Assembly (NCBI RefSeq): GCF_025200715.1
Contig: NZ_CP104143.1
Location: 1,302,001 to 1,366,000 of the forward strand
Reading direction: 5' to 3'
From: Rhizobium sullae
GTDB lineage: Bacteria; Pseudomonadota; Alphaproteobacteria; Rhizobiales; Rhizobiaceae
DNA: 64,000 nucleotides
Part shown: piece after piece, positions 34,944 through 43,787 of the stretch
How positions within the stretch are numbered: position 1 is the first letter of the stretch
How the letters are laid out: every line of letters begins with the position of its first letter
Notes under the pieces: generated by a model
Told to the model about the DNA's origin: nothing
The model's database searches: none
What the model saw: the letters and a program-made list of their open reading frames with translations, nothing else
Translations under genes and position numbers: made by a program

Positions 34944-35780
34944 ATGACGGCACACGTAACCGGAACACGCGAAGAGTGGTTGTCGGCACGGCTCGACCTG
35001 CTTGAGGATGAGAAGGAATTGACGCGGCGCAGCGACGCTTTGGCGCTGCGCCGTCAGGAATTGCCCCGGGTCCGGATCGACAAGGACTACCGGTTCGAAA
35101 TCGGCGAAGGAAGCGCCTCGCTGGCGGACCTTTTCGGCGGGCGCTCGCAGCTTCTCGTCTACCACTTCATGTTCGGCCCCGACTATACAGCCGGATGCCC
35201 GTCCTGCTCTTCGATCGCCGATGGGTTCAACGGCATCGTCGTCCATCTTGAGAACCACGACGTCGCCTTCTCGGCGGTCTCGCGCGCGCCCCTCGCAAAG
35301 CTGCAGGCGTTCAAGCAGCGGATGGGCTGGAGCTTTCCCTGGGCGTCGTCGAACGGCGGCGACTTCAACCGTGACTTCAGCGTCTGGTTCACCGAGGAGG
35401 AGCAGCGTGAGGGCAACATTGAATACAACTTCCGCCGTGAAGCGCCGGCACCCGAGCCGCTCGCCGGAAAGACCGTTCAGGAATGGCAGTTGCGCGGCAG
35501 TGAAGGGCCGGTCGCGCAGATCGCGGCCATGACCGGAACCGACGTTCCCACTTATACGCGCGACAGGCCTGGTCTCAGCGCGTTCGTGCTCGAAGACGGC
35601 ATCGTCTACCACACCTATTCCAGTTATGCGCGCGGATTGGACGGCCTGTGGGGCATGTACCAGTGGCTCGACCGTGCGCCCAAGGGGCGCAACGAGCATG
35701 GCGTCTGGTGGCGCCACAACGATGAGTACGGCAAGCAAGTTCGCCGGGAGGTTCAAAACCATGATTGCTGCTCAGCGTGA
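34944..35780 (+). CDS. DUF899 thioredoxin-like protein (278 aa)
   Basis: DUF899 proteins are thioredoxin-fold proteins of unknown role. Visible hallmarks: TREEWLSARLDLLEDEKELT at the start, the LVYHFMFGPDYTAGCPSCSS motif with a CxxC (Cys-Pro-Ser-Cys), then FSAVSRAPLAKLQAFKQRMG, and near the end VYHTYSSYARGLD. AAAGGAG lies before ATG 34944. The gene overlaps the next membrane-protein gene by 20 bases in another frame. Redox or detoxification function is possible only. Confidence 0.88.
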   Translation: MTAHVTGTREEWLSARLDLLEDEKELTRRSDALALRRQELPRVRIDKDYRFEIGEGSASLADLFGGRSQLLVYHFMFGPDYTAGCPSCSSIADGFNGIVVHLENHDVAFSAVSRAPLAKLQAFKQRMGWSFPWASSNGGDFNRDFSVWFTEEEQREGNIEYNFRREAPAPEPLAGKTVQEWQLRGSEGPVAQIAAMTGTDVPTYTRDRPGLSAFVLEDGIVYHTYSSYARGLDGLWGMYQWLDRAPKGRNEHGVWWRHNDEYGKQVRREVQNHDCCSA

Positions 35781-36042
35781 AACTGCGGCCACCTCCGGCG
35801 GAAGCGGCAACCTGGCCGCCCTCGGTGCCGCCGATTGGCTATCCCTTGCGGCGGCCCCGACCTTCGCGGTCATGGCGCTGCTGACAGGGGTCTCCGGCGG
35901 TGCGGACATGATCTGCTCTGCCGCAGCCGATGCATCACCGCTGACCGGAATGGTCCCGATGTACTTGCTCATGAGCGCGTTCCATTTGGCGTCGTGGCTG
36001 AAGCTGATCTCCAGCCGGCGAGGCGGCGCGCGCCGGTCTTGA
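35761..36042 (+). CDS. Small membrane protein following DUF899 (93 aa)
   Basis: Two hydrophobic helices (WLSLAAAPTFAVMALLTGV and GMVPMYLLMSAFHLASWLKL) with a short N-terminal polar stretch; the end is basic (SSRRGGARRS). The GGGAGG before ATG 35761 lies inside the end of the DUF899 gene, indicating coupling. No family name is recalled with certainty. Confidence 0.65.
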   Translation: MIAAQRETAATSGGSGNLAALGAADWLSLAAAPTFAVMALLTGVSGGADMICSAAADASPLTGMVPMYLLMSAFHLASWLKLISSRRGGARRS

Positions 36043-36323
36043 TCTGATGCTTGCCTCGCGGCAAGCATGGCCTCAAATTCACGGCGGAGTGACTACGCCG
36101 GCATGATCGGTATTAAAGCGACCTGCGGCGCAATCAACTGGTGGCATCTGCTGCCGAATATCGCGGGCAAGGCTGCCGGATCGACGTTCCGGGCCTTGCC
36201 CCGGACTGCTGTTTCGGCAACAGTTGTCCGTCAAATTTGAAAGCAGATTGTGCGAAAGCATTGGCTTTTGAAATGGATTTGCCTATGAGGGGGATAAATT
36301 CGTCATTCAAAGAGGTACAGTGC

Positions 36324-36602
36324 GTGACCGCTACATTCGATAAAGTTGCCGACATCATTGCAGAAACCAGCGAGATCGATCGCGAGACGATCACGCCGGA
36401 GAGCCATACGATCGACGACCTTGGTATCGACAGCCTCGATTTCCTCGATATCGTTTTCGCCATCGACAAGGAATTCGGCATCAAGATCCCGCTCGAAAAG
36501 TGGACGCAGGAAGTCAACGAGGGCAAGGTTTCCACCGAGGAATATTTCGTGCTGAAGAACCTCTGTGCCAAGATCGATGAGCTTCGCGCCGCCAAGGCCT
36601 GA
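36324..36602 (+). CDS. acpXL: Acyl carrier protein AcpXL (92 aa)
   Basis: This is the special acyl carrier protein on which 27-hydroxyoctacosanoate (27-OH-C28:0) for rhizobial lipid A is built. The sequence from [20 protein letters not shown] to DELRAAKA has the phosphopantetheine Ser37 in [13 protein letters not shown] 36324 is the start, 8 bases after AGAGG; this gives the 92 residues known for rhizobial AcpXL. A hairpin terminator follows before the next gene, which would let AcpXL be made in excess over the enzymes. Confidence 0.96.
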   Translation: MTATFDKVADIIAETSEIDRETITPESHTIDDLGIDSLDFLDIVFAIDKEFGIKIPLEKWTQEVNEGKVSTEEYFVLKNLCAKIDELRAAKA

Positions 36603-36624
36603 ACGACACAGCTATCTTTTTTCT

Positions 36625-36664
36625 CCGCCCTGCCTCTGCGAACCGTAGCGGCCGGGCGGTTTTG
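36625..36664 (+). terminator. Terminator between acpXL and fabZXL
   Basis: CCGCCC with an extended inner GCC pairs with GGC and GGGCGG (one mismatch), and TTTTGTT follows. It should end part of the transcripts after acpXL, with readthrough into the downstream genes. Confidence 0.65.
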
Positions 36665-36716
36665 TTCCTAACTAGGCGTATCCGGCGCTCTCTTCCCTGC
36701 CGGGCCGGAGGATCCG

Positions 36717-37199
36717 ATGCTGCTGGAATATTTCCAGATGATTGACCGCGTGGAAGCGGTCGACCTCGAAAAGGGTGTGCTCAAGGCGCGTTCCGTCGTG
36801 CCGGCGAAAAGCCCCGTCTTCGAAGGCCATTTTCCGGGGATGCCGCTCGTTCCGGGCGTGCTTCTCATCGAAACCATGGCGCAGGCTTCCGGCATGCTGG
36901 TGCTGGCCGCGACCGATTTTGCCGCGATGCCATTCCTGATGTCGGTCGACGGCGCCAAAATGCGCACCTTTGTCGAACCCGAGGCAGTTCTCGACATCGA
37001 GGCGTTTCTGGAGCATGACGGGTCCGGTTTTGCCGTGACCAGGGCAAAGATCACGAGCGGCGGCAAGAAGGTCTGCGATGCGCAATTGAAGCTGCGCACC
37101 ATGCCTTTCAGCGAGGTTCCGCTCGGCGATATCGTGAAGAAGCGTGCGGGCGAGGTTGGTTTGATGGATGCGATCGCCGCGCAGGGAGTAAAGGGATGA
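36717..37199 (+). CDS. fabZXL: FabZ-like 3-hydroxyacyl-ACP dehydratase (160 aa)
   Basis: A hot-dog fold dehydratase for very-long-chain acyl-AcpXL elongation. The catalytic motif is FEGHFPGMPLVPGVLLIE with H38 and E52. GGAGGATCCG precedes ATG 36717. It overlaps the next gene by four bases (ATGA), the first of the coupled fabZXL-fabF2XL junctions. Confidence 0.92.
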   Translation: MLLEYFQMIDRVEAVDLEKGVLKARSVVPAKSPVFEGHFPGMPLVPGVLLIETMAQASGMLVLAATDFAAMPFLMSVDGAKMRTFVEPEAVLDIEAFLEHDGSGFAVTRAKITSGGKKVCDAQLKLRTMPFSEVPLGDIVKKRAGEVGLMDAIAAQGVKG

Positions 37200-38401
37200 G
37201 CAAGGCTCAAAATGATGTCGTCATCACCGGCGTCGGTATCGTCACCTGTCAGGGCGTCGGCAAGGATGCGCATGTCGCGCTTTTGACGGCAGGCCGGGCG
37301 CCGGAGCCGATCGTCGAGACGGAGAAGTTCAAGCCCTATCCGGTGCATCCGCTGCCGGAAATCGACTGGTCGCAGCAGATCGCCAAGCGTGGCGATCAGC
37401 GGCAGATGGAGAACTGGCAGCGCATCGGCGTCTTTGCCGCCGGCCTGGCGCTCGATGACGCGGGCTTCAAGGAGAATGCGGAAGCCTGCGGCACGATGGA
37501 CATGATCGTGGCGGCCGGTGGCGGCGAGCGTGACATCAATGTCGATACGCTGATCGTCGACGAAGGCCTGAAGCGCAATGATCGCGAGCTCTTGCTCAAC
37601 GAGAAGCTGACCACGGAACTGCGCCCGACGCTCTTCCTGGCGCAGCTTTCCAACCTGCTCGCCGGCAATATCTCGATCGTCCACAAGGTCACCGGCTCCT
37701 CGCGCACCTTCATGGGCGAGGAGGCTGCCGGCATCTCCGCCGTCGAAACCGCGTTCCACCGGATCAAGTCGGGTGAATCCTCGCACGCACTCGTCGGCGG
37801 CGCCTTTGCCGCCGAGCGGCAGGACATGATCCTGCTGCCCGAAGCGATCGGCGCCCACCTGCAGGGCAAATGGGCGCCGCTTTGGTCGCGCAAGGATAGT
37901 GAAGGCGGCGGCATGATCCTCGGTACGGCCGGGTCGTTTCTCATTCTGGAATCGCGTGAGCATGCGGAGGCGCGGGGCGCGCATATCTACGCGACGATCG
38001 ATTCCATCGAAGGCGACCGCGGCAGTCGGAACGCCGGTAACCTCGAGGCCCGTCTCGAGCGCCTGCTACAGCCGGCCAAGGCGCTTGCGCCGGAAACGAC
38101 TGCGATCTTCTCGGGCTCGACCGGCATGCATGACCTGGCAGAGCGCGAGAAGGTTGTCCTGGAGCATCAGCTTCCGGGTGCGGCCGTCCGCGGCTTCAGC
38201 GGCGTGTCCGGCCATGCCATCGAAGCGCAGTTTACCCTTGGCCTTGCTTTTGCGGCACTCGCCGTCGACAGCAAGGCGAAGGTGCCGCCTTTCGACGCTG
38301 CCCATGAAAAGCCGATGAGTGCTGGTACCACGGCCGCAGTCGTGACCACGATCGGCCACCAGCGCGGCGAGGGTGTCGCCGTTCTTTCCGCGGATGCGTG
38401 A
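37196..38401 (+). CDS. fabF2XL: Beta-ketoacyl synthase-like FabF2XL without active Cys (401 aa)
   Basis: A thiolase-fold protein of the KAS II type by overall pattern (VVITGVGIVTCQGVGKDAHV at the start, GEEAAGISAVETAFHRIKSG, SGVSGHAIEAQFTLG near the end). The nucleophile position, which should read like T-A-C-S, reads KVTGSSRTFMG (about residues 164-174), and the first catalytic His motif is also absent. It therefore probably acts as a partner or chain-length factor to FabF1XL rather than as a condensing enzyme itself. Genes are translationally coupled. Confidence 0.9.
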   Translation: MSKAQNDVVITGVGIVTCQGVGKDAHVALLTAGRAPEPIVETEKFKPYPVHPLPEIDWSQQIAKRGDQRQMENWQRIGVFAAGLALDDAGFKENAEACGTMDMIVAAGGGERDINVDTLIVDEGLKRNDRELLLNEKLTTELRPTLFLAQLSNLLAGNISIVHKVTGSSRTFMGEEAAGISAVETAFHRIKSGESSHALVGGAFAAERQDMILLPEAIGAHLQGKWAPLWSRKDSEGGGMILGTAGSFLILESREHAEARGAHIYATIDSIEGDRGSRNAGNLEARLERLLQPAKALAPETTAIFSGSTGMHDLAEREKVVLEHQLPGAAVRGFSGVSGHAIEAQFTLGLAFAALAVDSKAKVPPFDAAHEKPMSAGTTAAVVTTIGHQRGEGVAVLSADA

Positions 38402-38412
38402 GGAGTGATCAT

Positions 38413-39699
38413 ATGACAGAAGCGACTTACAAGGATCATCTCGGCCGGCCGATCGTCGCGGTCACGGGTATGGGCATCATCACCTCGCTCGGGCAGGGTC
38501 TCAAGGACAACTGGGCCGCGCTGACCTCCGGCACCTCCGGGATCCACGGCATCACGCGCTTTCCGACCGACGGACTCTCGACCCGCATCGCCGGCACTGT
38601 CGATTTCATCGACATCCCGGTGCGGAACGCCGTCGAGCGCTCCTATGCCTTTGCGCGCGAAACGACGATCGAAGCGCTCACCGATGCCGGCATCTCCGGC
38701 GATTTCAACGGTCCGCTCTTCCTTGCTGCGCCGCCGATCGAGCCGGAATGGAGCGCCCGCTTCGATCTCGCCGACCGCTCGCCGCCGTCCGGTCATCCGG
38801 GTGACGCCTACGAGCGGTTCCTCGCCGCGATGCGCCAGCGGACGGATGCGGCCTTCCATGAAGCGGCATTGTTCGGCGCGATCTCCGAGCGTCTGGCCGA
38901 CCGTTTCGGTACGCGCGGGCTGCCGGTCACGCTGTCGACCGCCTGCGCCTCAGGCGCGACGGCGATCCAGCTCGGCATCGAGGCGATCCGTCAGGGCCGG
39001 ACCGATCGCGCCCTTGCCGTTGCCACCGACGGGTCGCTGAGCGCTGAAGCACTCATCCGCTTCTCGCTGCTGTCCGCGTTGTCGACGCAGAACGATCCGC
39101 CGACCAAGGCTTCCAAGCCCTTCAGCAAGGATCGCGACGGTTTCGTCATCGCCGAAGGTGCAGCAACGCTGGTCCTTGAATCGCTGGAAGCGGCAGTCGC
39201 GCGCGGCGCCAAGGTGCTCGGGATCATGAAGGGCGCCGGCGAAAAAGCCGACTCCTTCCACCGCACCCGTTCGTCGCCCGACGGCGGCCCGGCGATCGCG
39301 ACGATCCGTGCAGCACTTGCCGATGCGGGCATCGATGAAAGCGGCATCGGCTACATCAACGCGCATGGCACGTCGACGCCGGAAAACGACAAGATGGAGT
39401 ACGGCTCCATGCTTGCCGTCTTCGGCGAGCGGATGGCCTCCATTCCGCTGTCGTCCAACAAGTCGATGATCGGCCATACGCTGACGGCGGCCGGCGCGGT
39501 CGAAGCGGTTTTCTCGCTGCAGACCATGCTCACAGGCACGCTGCCACCGACGATCAACTACAACAACCCGGATCCGACGATCGTTCTCGATGTCGTGCCC
39601 AACAAGAAGCGCGAACAGCAGGTTTCAGCCGTGCTTTCGAACTCCTTCGGCTTCGGCGGACAGAACGCCAGCCTTGTCATGGCGCTCGAACCGGCTTAA
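38413..39699 (+). CDS. fabF1XL: Beta-ketoacyl-ACP synthase FabF1XL (428 aa)
   Basis: The condensing enzyme of the pair: nucleophile C178 in STACASGATAIQLG, then the two catalytic His regions NAHGTSTPENDKME and NKSMIGHTLTAAGAVEA. The end SNSFGFGGQNASLV is typical of KAS II. ATG 38413 is decided by AGGAG 7 bases upstream; an earlier in-frame start lies 5 codons before, near the fabF2XL stop. Confidence 0.94.
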   Translation: MTEATYKDHLGRPIVAVTGMGIITSLGQGLKDNWAALTSGTSGIHGITRFPTDGLSTRIAGTVDFIDIPVRNAVERSYAFARETTIEALTDAGISGDFNGPLFLAAPPIEPEWSARFDLADRSPPSGHPGDAYERFLAAMRQRTDAAFHEAALFGAISERLADRFGTRGLPVTLSTACASGATAIQLGIEAIRQGRTDRALAVATDGSLSAEALIRFSLLSALSTQNDPPTKASKPFSKDRDGFVIAEGAATLVLESLEAAVARGAKVLGIMKGAGEKADSFHRTRSSPDGGPAIATIRAALADAGIDESGIGYINAHGTSTPENDKMEYGSMLAVFGERMASIPLSSNKSMIGHTLTAAGAVEAVFSLQTMLTGTLPPTINYNNPDPTIVLDVVPNKKREQQVSAVLSNSFGFGGQNASLVMALEPA

Positions 39700-39754
39700 G
39701 CGGTTGCCGACAAAACAAGAGAGATAAACCGCCTTCAAGGCGAGAGGTTTTCGT

Positions 39755-40783
39755 ATGCGCGCTTTGCAATTGGTCGACGACCGTAAGCTTGAGATCACCG
39801 ACCTGCCGGAACCGGATGCTCCGGCTGCCGGCGAGGTGACGCTGCGCGTCAAGGCCGTCGCCCTCAACCATATTGATGTCTGGGGCTGGCGCGGCATGGC
39901 ATTTGCAAAGCGCAAGATGCCGCTCGTCATCGGAGCGGAGGCTTCAGGCGTCGTGGAGGCCATTGGTCCTGGTGTTGCGAATGTCCTGCCCGGCCAGCTC
40001 GTTGCGATCTACGGCGCGCGCACCTGCGGCCTCTGCCGTCCGTGCCGCGAAGGCCGCGACAATCTCTGCGAACACGTCTCGGGCGTTCACGGTTTCCATC
40101 TCGACGGTTTCGCGCAGGAGAAGGTGAACCTTCCTGCCCGCCTGCTCGTTCCGGCCCCTCCCGGCGTCGATGCCATAGGCGCGGCTCTGGCACCTGTCAC
40201 CTTCGGCACGGTCGAGCATATGCTTTTCGACAATGCCAAGCTCGAACCCGGTGAGACGATTCTCGTCCATGCCGGCGGTTCAGGCATCGGCACGGCTGCC
40301 ATCCAGCTCGCTAAGAAGATCGGCTGCACAATCATCACCACGGTCGGCTCGGACGACAAGATCGAGAGGGCGAAGGCACTCGGCGCCGATCACGTCATCA
40401 ACTACCGCACCGATCGCTTCGAGGGCGTCGTGCGCAAGCTCACGAAAAAGAAGGGCGTTGATGTCGTCTTCGAACACGTGGGCAAGGATACCTGGGCCGG
40501 CTCGATGCTGTGCATGAAGCGCGGCGGCCGCCTCGTCACCTGCGGCTCGACGTCGGGCGTTTCCACCGACATGAACCTGATGATGCTCTTCCAGCAGCAG
40601 CTGAAGCTGCTCGGCTCCTTCGGCTGCCGCATGGAGAACATGGCAAACGCCATGCAGAAGATGGGCCGCGGCCTCGTTCATCCGGTCATCGATACCGAAG
40701 TCGGCTTCGACGATATCGACCGCGCGCTTGAGCGGATGGAATCCCGGCAGATCTTCGGCAAGATCATCCTGAAGATGGACTGA
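39755..40783 (+). CDS. Zinc-binding alcohol dehydrogenase/reductase of the lipid A fatty acid cluster (342 aa)
   Basis: A medium-chain dehydrogenase: VGAEASGVVEAIG-type start region (IGAEASGVVEAIGPGV), structural zinc Cys set in GARTCGLCRPCREGRDNLCE, and Rossmann motif HAGGSGIGTAAIQLAKKIG. In rhizobia this gene always sits between fabF1XL and lpxXL; it may act as enoyl-ACP reductase or on the long-chain hydroxy group. GAGAGG lies upstream, and lpxXL follows after 4 bases. Confidence 0.88.
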   Translation: MRALQLVDDRKLEITDLPEPDAPAAGEVTLRVKAVALNHIDVWGWRGMAFAKRKMPLVIGAEASGVVEAIGPGVANVLPGQLVAIYGARTCGLCRPCREGRDNLCEHVSGVHGFHLDGFAQEKVNLPARLLVPAPPGVDAIGAALAPVTFGTVEHMLFDNAKLEPGETILVHAGGSGIGTAAIQLAKKIGCTIITTVGSDDKIERAKALGADHVINYRTDRFEGVVRKLTKKKGVDVVFEHVGKDTWAGSMLCMKRGGRLVTCGSTSGVSTDMNLMMLFQQQLKLLGSFGCRMENMANAMQKMGRGLVHPVIDTEVGFDDIDRALERMESRQIFGKIILKMD

Positions 40784-40787
40784 ACCG

Positions 40788-41723
40788 GTGAAGCTCTTCC
40801 TCACCCGGATCGTTCTGAAGCTCGAGCATTTCCGGCAATGGCTGATCGCTCAGGCTGCTTTCGGCTTCATGAATTTCCTGAAGCTGTTTCCGGCTGATGG
40901 TGCGATCCGGTTTGCTGATTGGCTGACCCGCAAGATCGGCCCGTACACGCCGCGTCACAAGCTGATGCTCTACAATCTGAAAAACGCCTTTCCCGAAAAG
41001 AGCGATGCGGAAATAGAAGAGACCGCCTTCGCAAGCTGGGGCAATATGGGCAGGCTCGCCGCCGAATACGTCTTTCTCGACCGGCTGTTCGATTTCGATC
41101 CGGAAAGAACCGAGCCAGGCAGGGTGGAGGTCTCTGGCATCCCGATCTTCCTCGACCTGCGGGACAATCCCCGGCCGTTCATCGTCTTTACGGCCCACAC
41201 AGGCAATTTCGAACTTCTGCCCGTCGGCGGCGCTGCCTTCGGCCTGCATGTGACGGTTCTCTTCCGTCCGCCGAACAATCCTTATGTCGCCCAGAAGGTC
41301 TTTGATTTCCGCAGCGCCCGCATGGGCAAGCTCGTGCCGTCGCATGCCGGCTCGTCCTTTGCGCTGGCGCGTCAGCTCGAAGCCGGGCAGGGCGTCGGCG
41401 TACTCGTCGACCAGAAGTTCCGCAAGGGCTTGAAGACCACCTTCTTCGGCCTGGACGTGAAAACGAACCCCTTGTTGCCGAAACTCGTCCGTCAGTTCAA
41501 CTGCGAGGTTTATCCTGCGCGCTGCATCCGGCTTCCCGGCAATCGCTACCGGCTGGAGATCGAGCCGAAGCTGGACATGCCGCGTGACGAAAAGGGCAAT
41601 CTCGACGTGACGGCGACTGCGCAGTTGTTGAATGACAAGGTCGAAAGCTGGGTGCGGGAATATCCAGCCCAATGGCTCTGGTACCACGACCGCTGGAAGA
41701 TAAAGCACGAATTGTTGAAGTGA
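40788..41723 (+). CDS. lpxXL: Lipid A very-long-chain acyltransferase LpxXL (311 aa)
   Basis: LpxXL transfers the 27-OH-C28 chain from AcpXL to the lipid A precursor at the inner membrane. The LpxL/HtrB family HX4E motif is in FTAHTGNFELLP; the N-terminus has one membrane anchor (ALQAAFGFMNFLKLF region). GTG 40788 is the start, close after the dehydrogenase stop. It is the final gene of the cluster, followed by a small hairpin. Confidence 0.95.
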   Translation: MKLFLTRIVLKLEHFRQWLIAQAAFGFMNFLKLFPADGAIRFADWLTRKIGPYTPRHKLMLYNLKNAFPEKSDAEIEETAFASWGNMGRLAAEYVFLDRLFDFDPERTEPGRVEVSGIPIFLDLRDNPRPFIVFTAHTGNFELLPVGGAAFGLHVTVLFRPPNNPYVAQKVFDFRSARMGKLVPSHAGSSFALARQLEAGQGVGVLVDQKFRKGLKTTFFGLDVKTNPLLPKLVRQFNCEVYPARCIRLPGNRYRLEIEPKLDMPRDEKGNLDVTATAQLLNDKVESWVREYPAQWLWYHDRWKIKHELLK

Positions 41724-41745
41724 AGAGGCGCCAGCCTCTCATATC
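41724..41745 (+). terminator. Weak hairpin after lpxXL
   Basis: AGAGGC and GCCTCT form a 6-base stem with a 4-base loop, then CATATCTT. It starts directly after the stop codon. Confidence 0.4.
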
Positions 41746-41912
41746 TTATCTACTAAAACCCATGTGTCGTTCGCGTTGAATGTGAACGCTGTTCATGTTA
41801 CCCATCGCTACTAGGGCGAGTAGCGGAATTCATATTAATGTCGTCTGCGTTGAATTCCGTAAAAGCGGGGAGAATATGAATCCCTCTGAAGAATGAGGGA
41901 CATGGAGGCGCC

Positions 41913-42626
41913 TTGCTCGAACTTTTGCAGGCTTTTTCGTTACGCTGCTCGCAGATCGACGAGGCGATTCGTCTCGGGGATGATGTGCGTGTTGCAACCC
42001 TTGACGGTGGAATCGATCGTTTGGTCCAGGCAATTGTGGGCCACGAGGCAGTCAACCTGATGGAGATGTACATGCAGCTTCAGTTTGTCGGCTATCTGCT
42101 GCAGCAGGAAGCAGACGATGCGGCCAGCGTCAGCCATTACGCAGCTGTTCTCACATCTCTTTTGGAGCGTTACTTCGGTGCGTCGCCGCGTCCGGAGTTT
42201 GCGCCACCCCCGGAATGGCCGCTGCCTGCGCCGAAGGCCTATGTGCCCAATGTCGACAACGGCAATTTTTTGAATTCGGCGATCTTGGAGACCTTGCCGG
42301 ATCGCGTCGCTGTGCTCACGCGCGACTACCGCTATCTTTATTCCAATCCGGTGAACTGTGCATATCTCGGACGAAAGCCGATCGAGATGATCGGCCGCCA
42401 TGTGATGGAGTTCATCGGCGAGGAACTGTTCCTGACGCAGGCGAAGGCCAATTTCGATGCCTGTTTTGCGGGGCAGCATGTCGAATACAACTACGCCCAG
42501 CGCGGAGAAACCAAGGCCACGCGTTGCCGCATGTCGCCGTTGCGCGACCTGTCCGGGCAGGTTTTGGGCGCGCTCGTCGTTCTGGAAGCTGCCGATGCCG
42601 GCGCGATTTCGACGATTGCGGCTTAG
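41913..42626 (+). CDS. PAS-domain protein (237 aa)
   Basis: The C-terminal half reads as a PAS fold (ILETLPDRVAVLTRDYRYLY, SNPVNCAYLGRKPIEMIGRH, then RMSPLRDLSGQVLGALVVLE). The N-terminal 100 residues are helical and unrecognised. There is no output domain, so it may be a stand-alone sensor that binds a partner. The start is TTG 41913 with GGAGG four bases upstream; the nearby ATG 41902 is out of frame. It lies 189 bases after lpxXL with its own leader region. Confidence 0.75.
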   Translation: MLELLQAFSLRCSQIDEAIRLGDDVRVATLDGGIDRLVQAIVGHEAVNLMEMYMQLQFVGYLLQQEADDAASVSHYAAVLTSLLERYFGASPRPEFAPPPEWPLPAPKAYVPNVDNGNFLNSAILETLPDRVAVLTRDYRYLYSNPVNCAYLGRKPIEMIGRHVMEFIGEELFLTQAKANFDACFAGQHVEYNYAQRGETKATRCRMSPLRDLSGQVLGALVVLEAADAGAISTIAA

Positions 42627-42765
42627 TCGCAAAAAATCTGGCGTTTGTTGCCCCCGAGCTGGAATACCGGTTCGATGCACGTCAGATGTCTGCATCCTAC
42701 GCTTGCTGATCCGCGCCCAGATTCGCTATTACTATTGGAATTCGCGTCCGATTTGGAGCTTCCCC

Positions 42766-43347
42766 ATGGCCGAGGTTCTACTGTTCCATCACGCACAGGG
42801 GCTGACCGCCGGTGTGCGTGCGTTCGCTGACGACTTGCGGATCGCCGGGCACACGGTGCACACGCCGGACCTGTTTGACGGACGCACCTTCCGAAACATC
42901 GACGAGGGCGTCGCATACATCGGCGATATCGGGTTCGACGACATGCGGGAGAAAGGCGTCCGCGTCGCGGACGAACTGCCCCCCGAGCTCGTATACGCAG
43001 GGTTCTCATTCGGCGTGCTGCCGGCGCAGAAGCTCGCGCAGTCACGGCCCGGAGCCCGCGGAGCCCTGCTCTTATATTCCTGCCTCCCGATTAGCGGCGA
43101 GTGGGCCTTCGGACCCTGGCCGGATGGCGTCCCGGTCCAAATTCATGGCATGGACAATGACCCGATCTTCGTCGGCGAAGGCGACATCGACGCCGCCCGC
43201 GAGATCGTGGAGAAGGTGGCCGATGCTGAGCTTTTCCTGTACGATGGCGACCAGCACTACTTTGCCGACAGCTCGCTGCCGTCGTACGATGCGGATGCCA
43301 CTGCGCTGCTTACCCGACGGGTGATTGAGTTCTTGAACCGTGTCTAA
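42766..43347 (+). CDS. Dienelactone hydrolase-family alpha/beta hydrolase (193 aa)
   Basis: Start AEVLLFHHAQGLTAGVRAFA; nucleophile Ser in AGFSFG (replacing Cys of classic dienelactone hydrolase); acid region MDNDPIF; His in GDQHYFAD. The substrate is unknown. TGGAG lies 8 bases before ATG 42766. It is a single gene ahead of a convergent VOC/SRPBCC pair. Confidence 0.85.
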   Translation: MAEVLLFHHAQGLTAGVRAFADDLRIAGHTVHTPDLFDGRTFRNIDEGVAYIGDIGFDDMREKGVRVADELPPELVYAGFSFGVLPAQKLAQSRPGARGALLLYSCLPISGEWAFGPWPDGVPVQIHGMDNDPIFVGEGDIDAAREIVEKVADAELFLYDGDQHYFADSSLPSYDADATALLTRRVIEFLNRV

Positions 43348-43427
43348 CCCGTACTGGCGAGGGCTTGGCTGAGGCGCAACCGGAAGCGTTGTACCAAGCG
43401 CCGGATTTTCAGTGCTGGCTTCTTACC

Positions 43428-43784
43428 CTAAGACTTGCTCCACACGGCCAACTCATAGCCGTCCTTATCGAGGAAATGAAAGCGCCGCCCGCCCGGAAAA
43501 TCGGCGATCGGCTTTGCGATCGTGCCTCCGGCACGTTCGACCTTGTCCAGGGCTTCCTCGAGTTTGTCGGCGTAAAGGATCACAAGCGGACCGCCACCGG
43601 GGCGCGGTGGTTGGATATTGGTGAAGCCGCCCGCCAGGCGGCCGTCGTTGAATTCGCAATAGCTGGAGCCGTAGTCGGTGAAACTCCAACCGAATGCACT
43701 GCCGTAGAAGTCCTTAGCCGCCTCTATGTCGGCGACGGTGAATTCGATGTAGTCGATCTTCAGGTCGTTTGCGCTCTTTTCCAT
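43428..43784 (-). CDS. VOC/glyoxalase-family protein (118 aa)
   Basis: One glyoxalase-type beta-alpha-beta-beta-beta unit pair: DYIEFTVADIEAAKDFYGSA, FGWSFTDYG, then FPGGRRFHFLDKDGYELAVW. Proteins of this size are often called bleomycin-resistance-like; metal ligands are not clearly placed. It follows the SRPBCC gene by 3 bases and is cotranscribed with it. Confidence 0.85.
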   Translation of the reverse strand: MEKSANDLKIDYIEFTVADIEAAKDFYGSAFGWSFTDYGSSYCEFNDGRLAGGFTNIQPPRPGGGPLVILYADKLEEALDKVERAGGTIAKPIADFPGGRRFHFLDKDGYELAVWSKS

Positions 43785-43787
43785 CGG

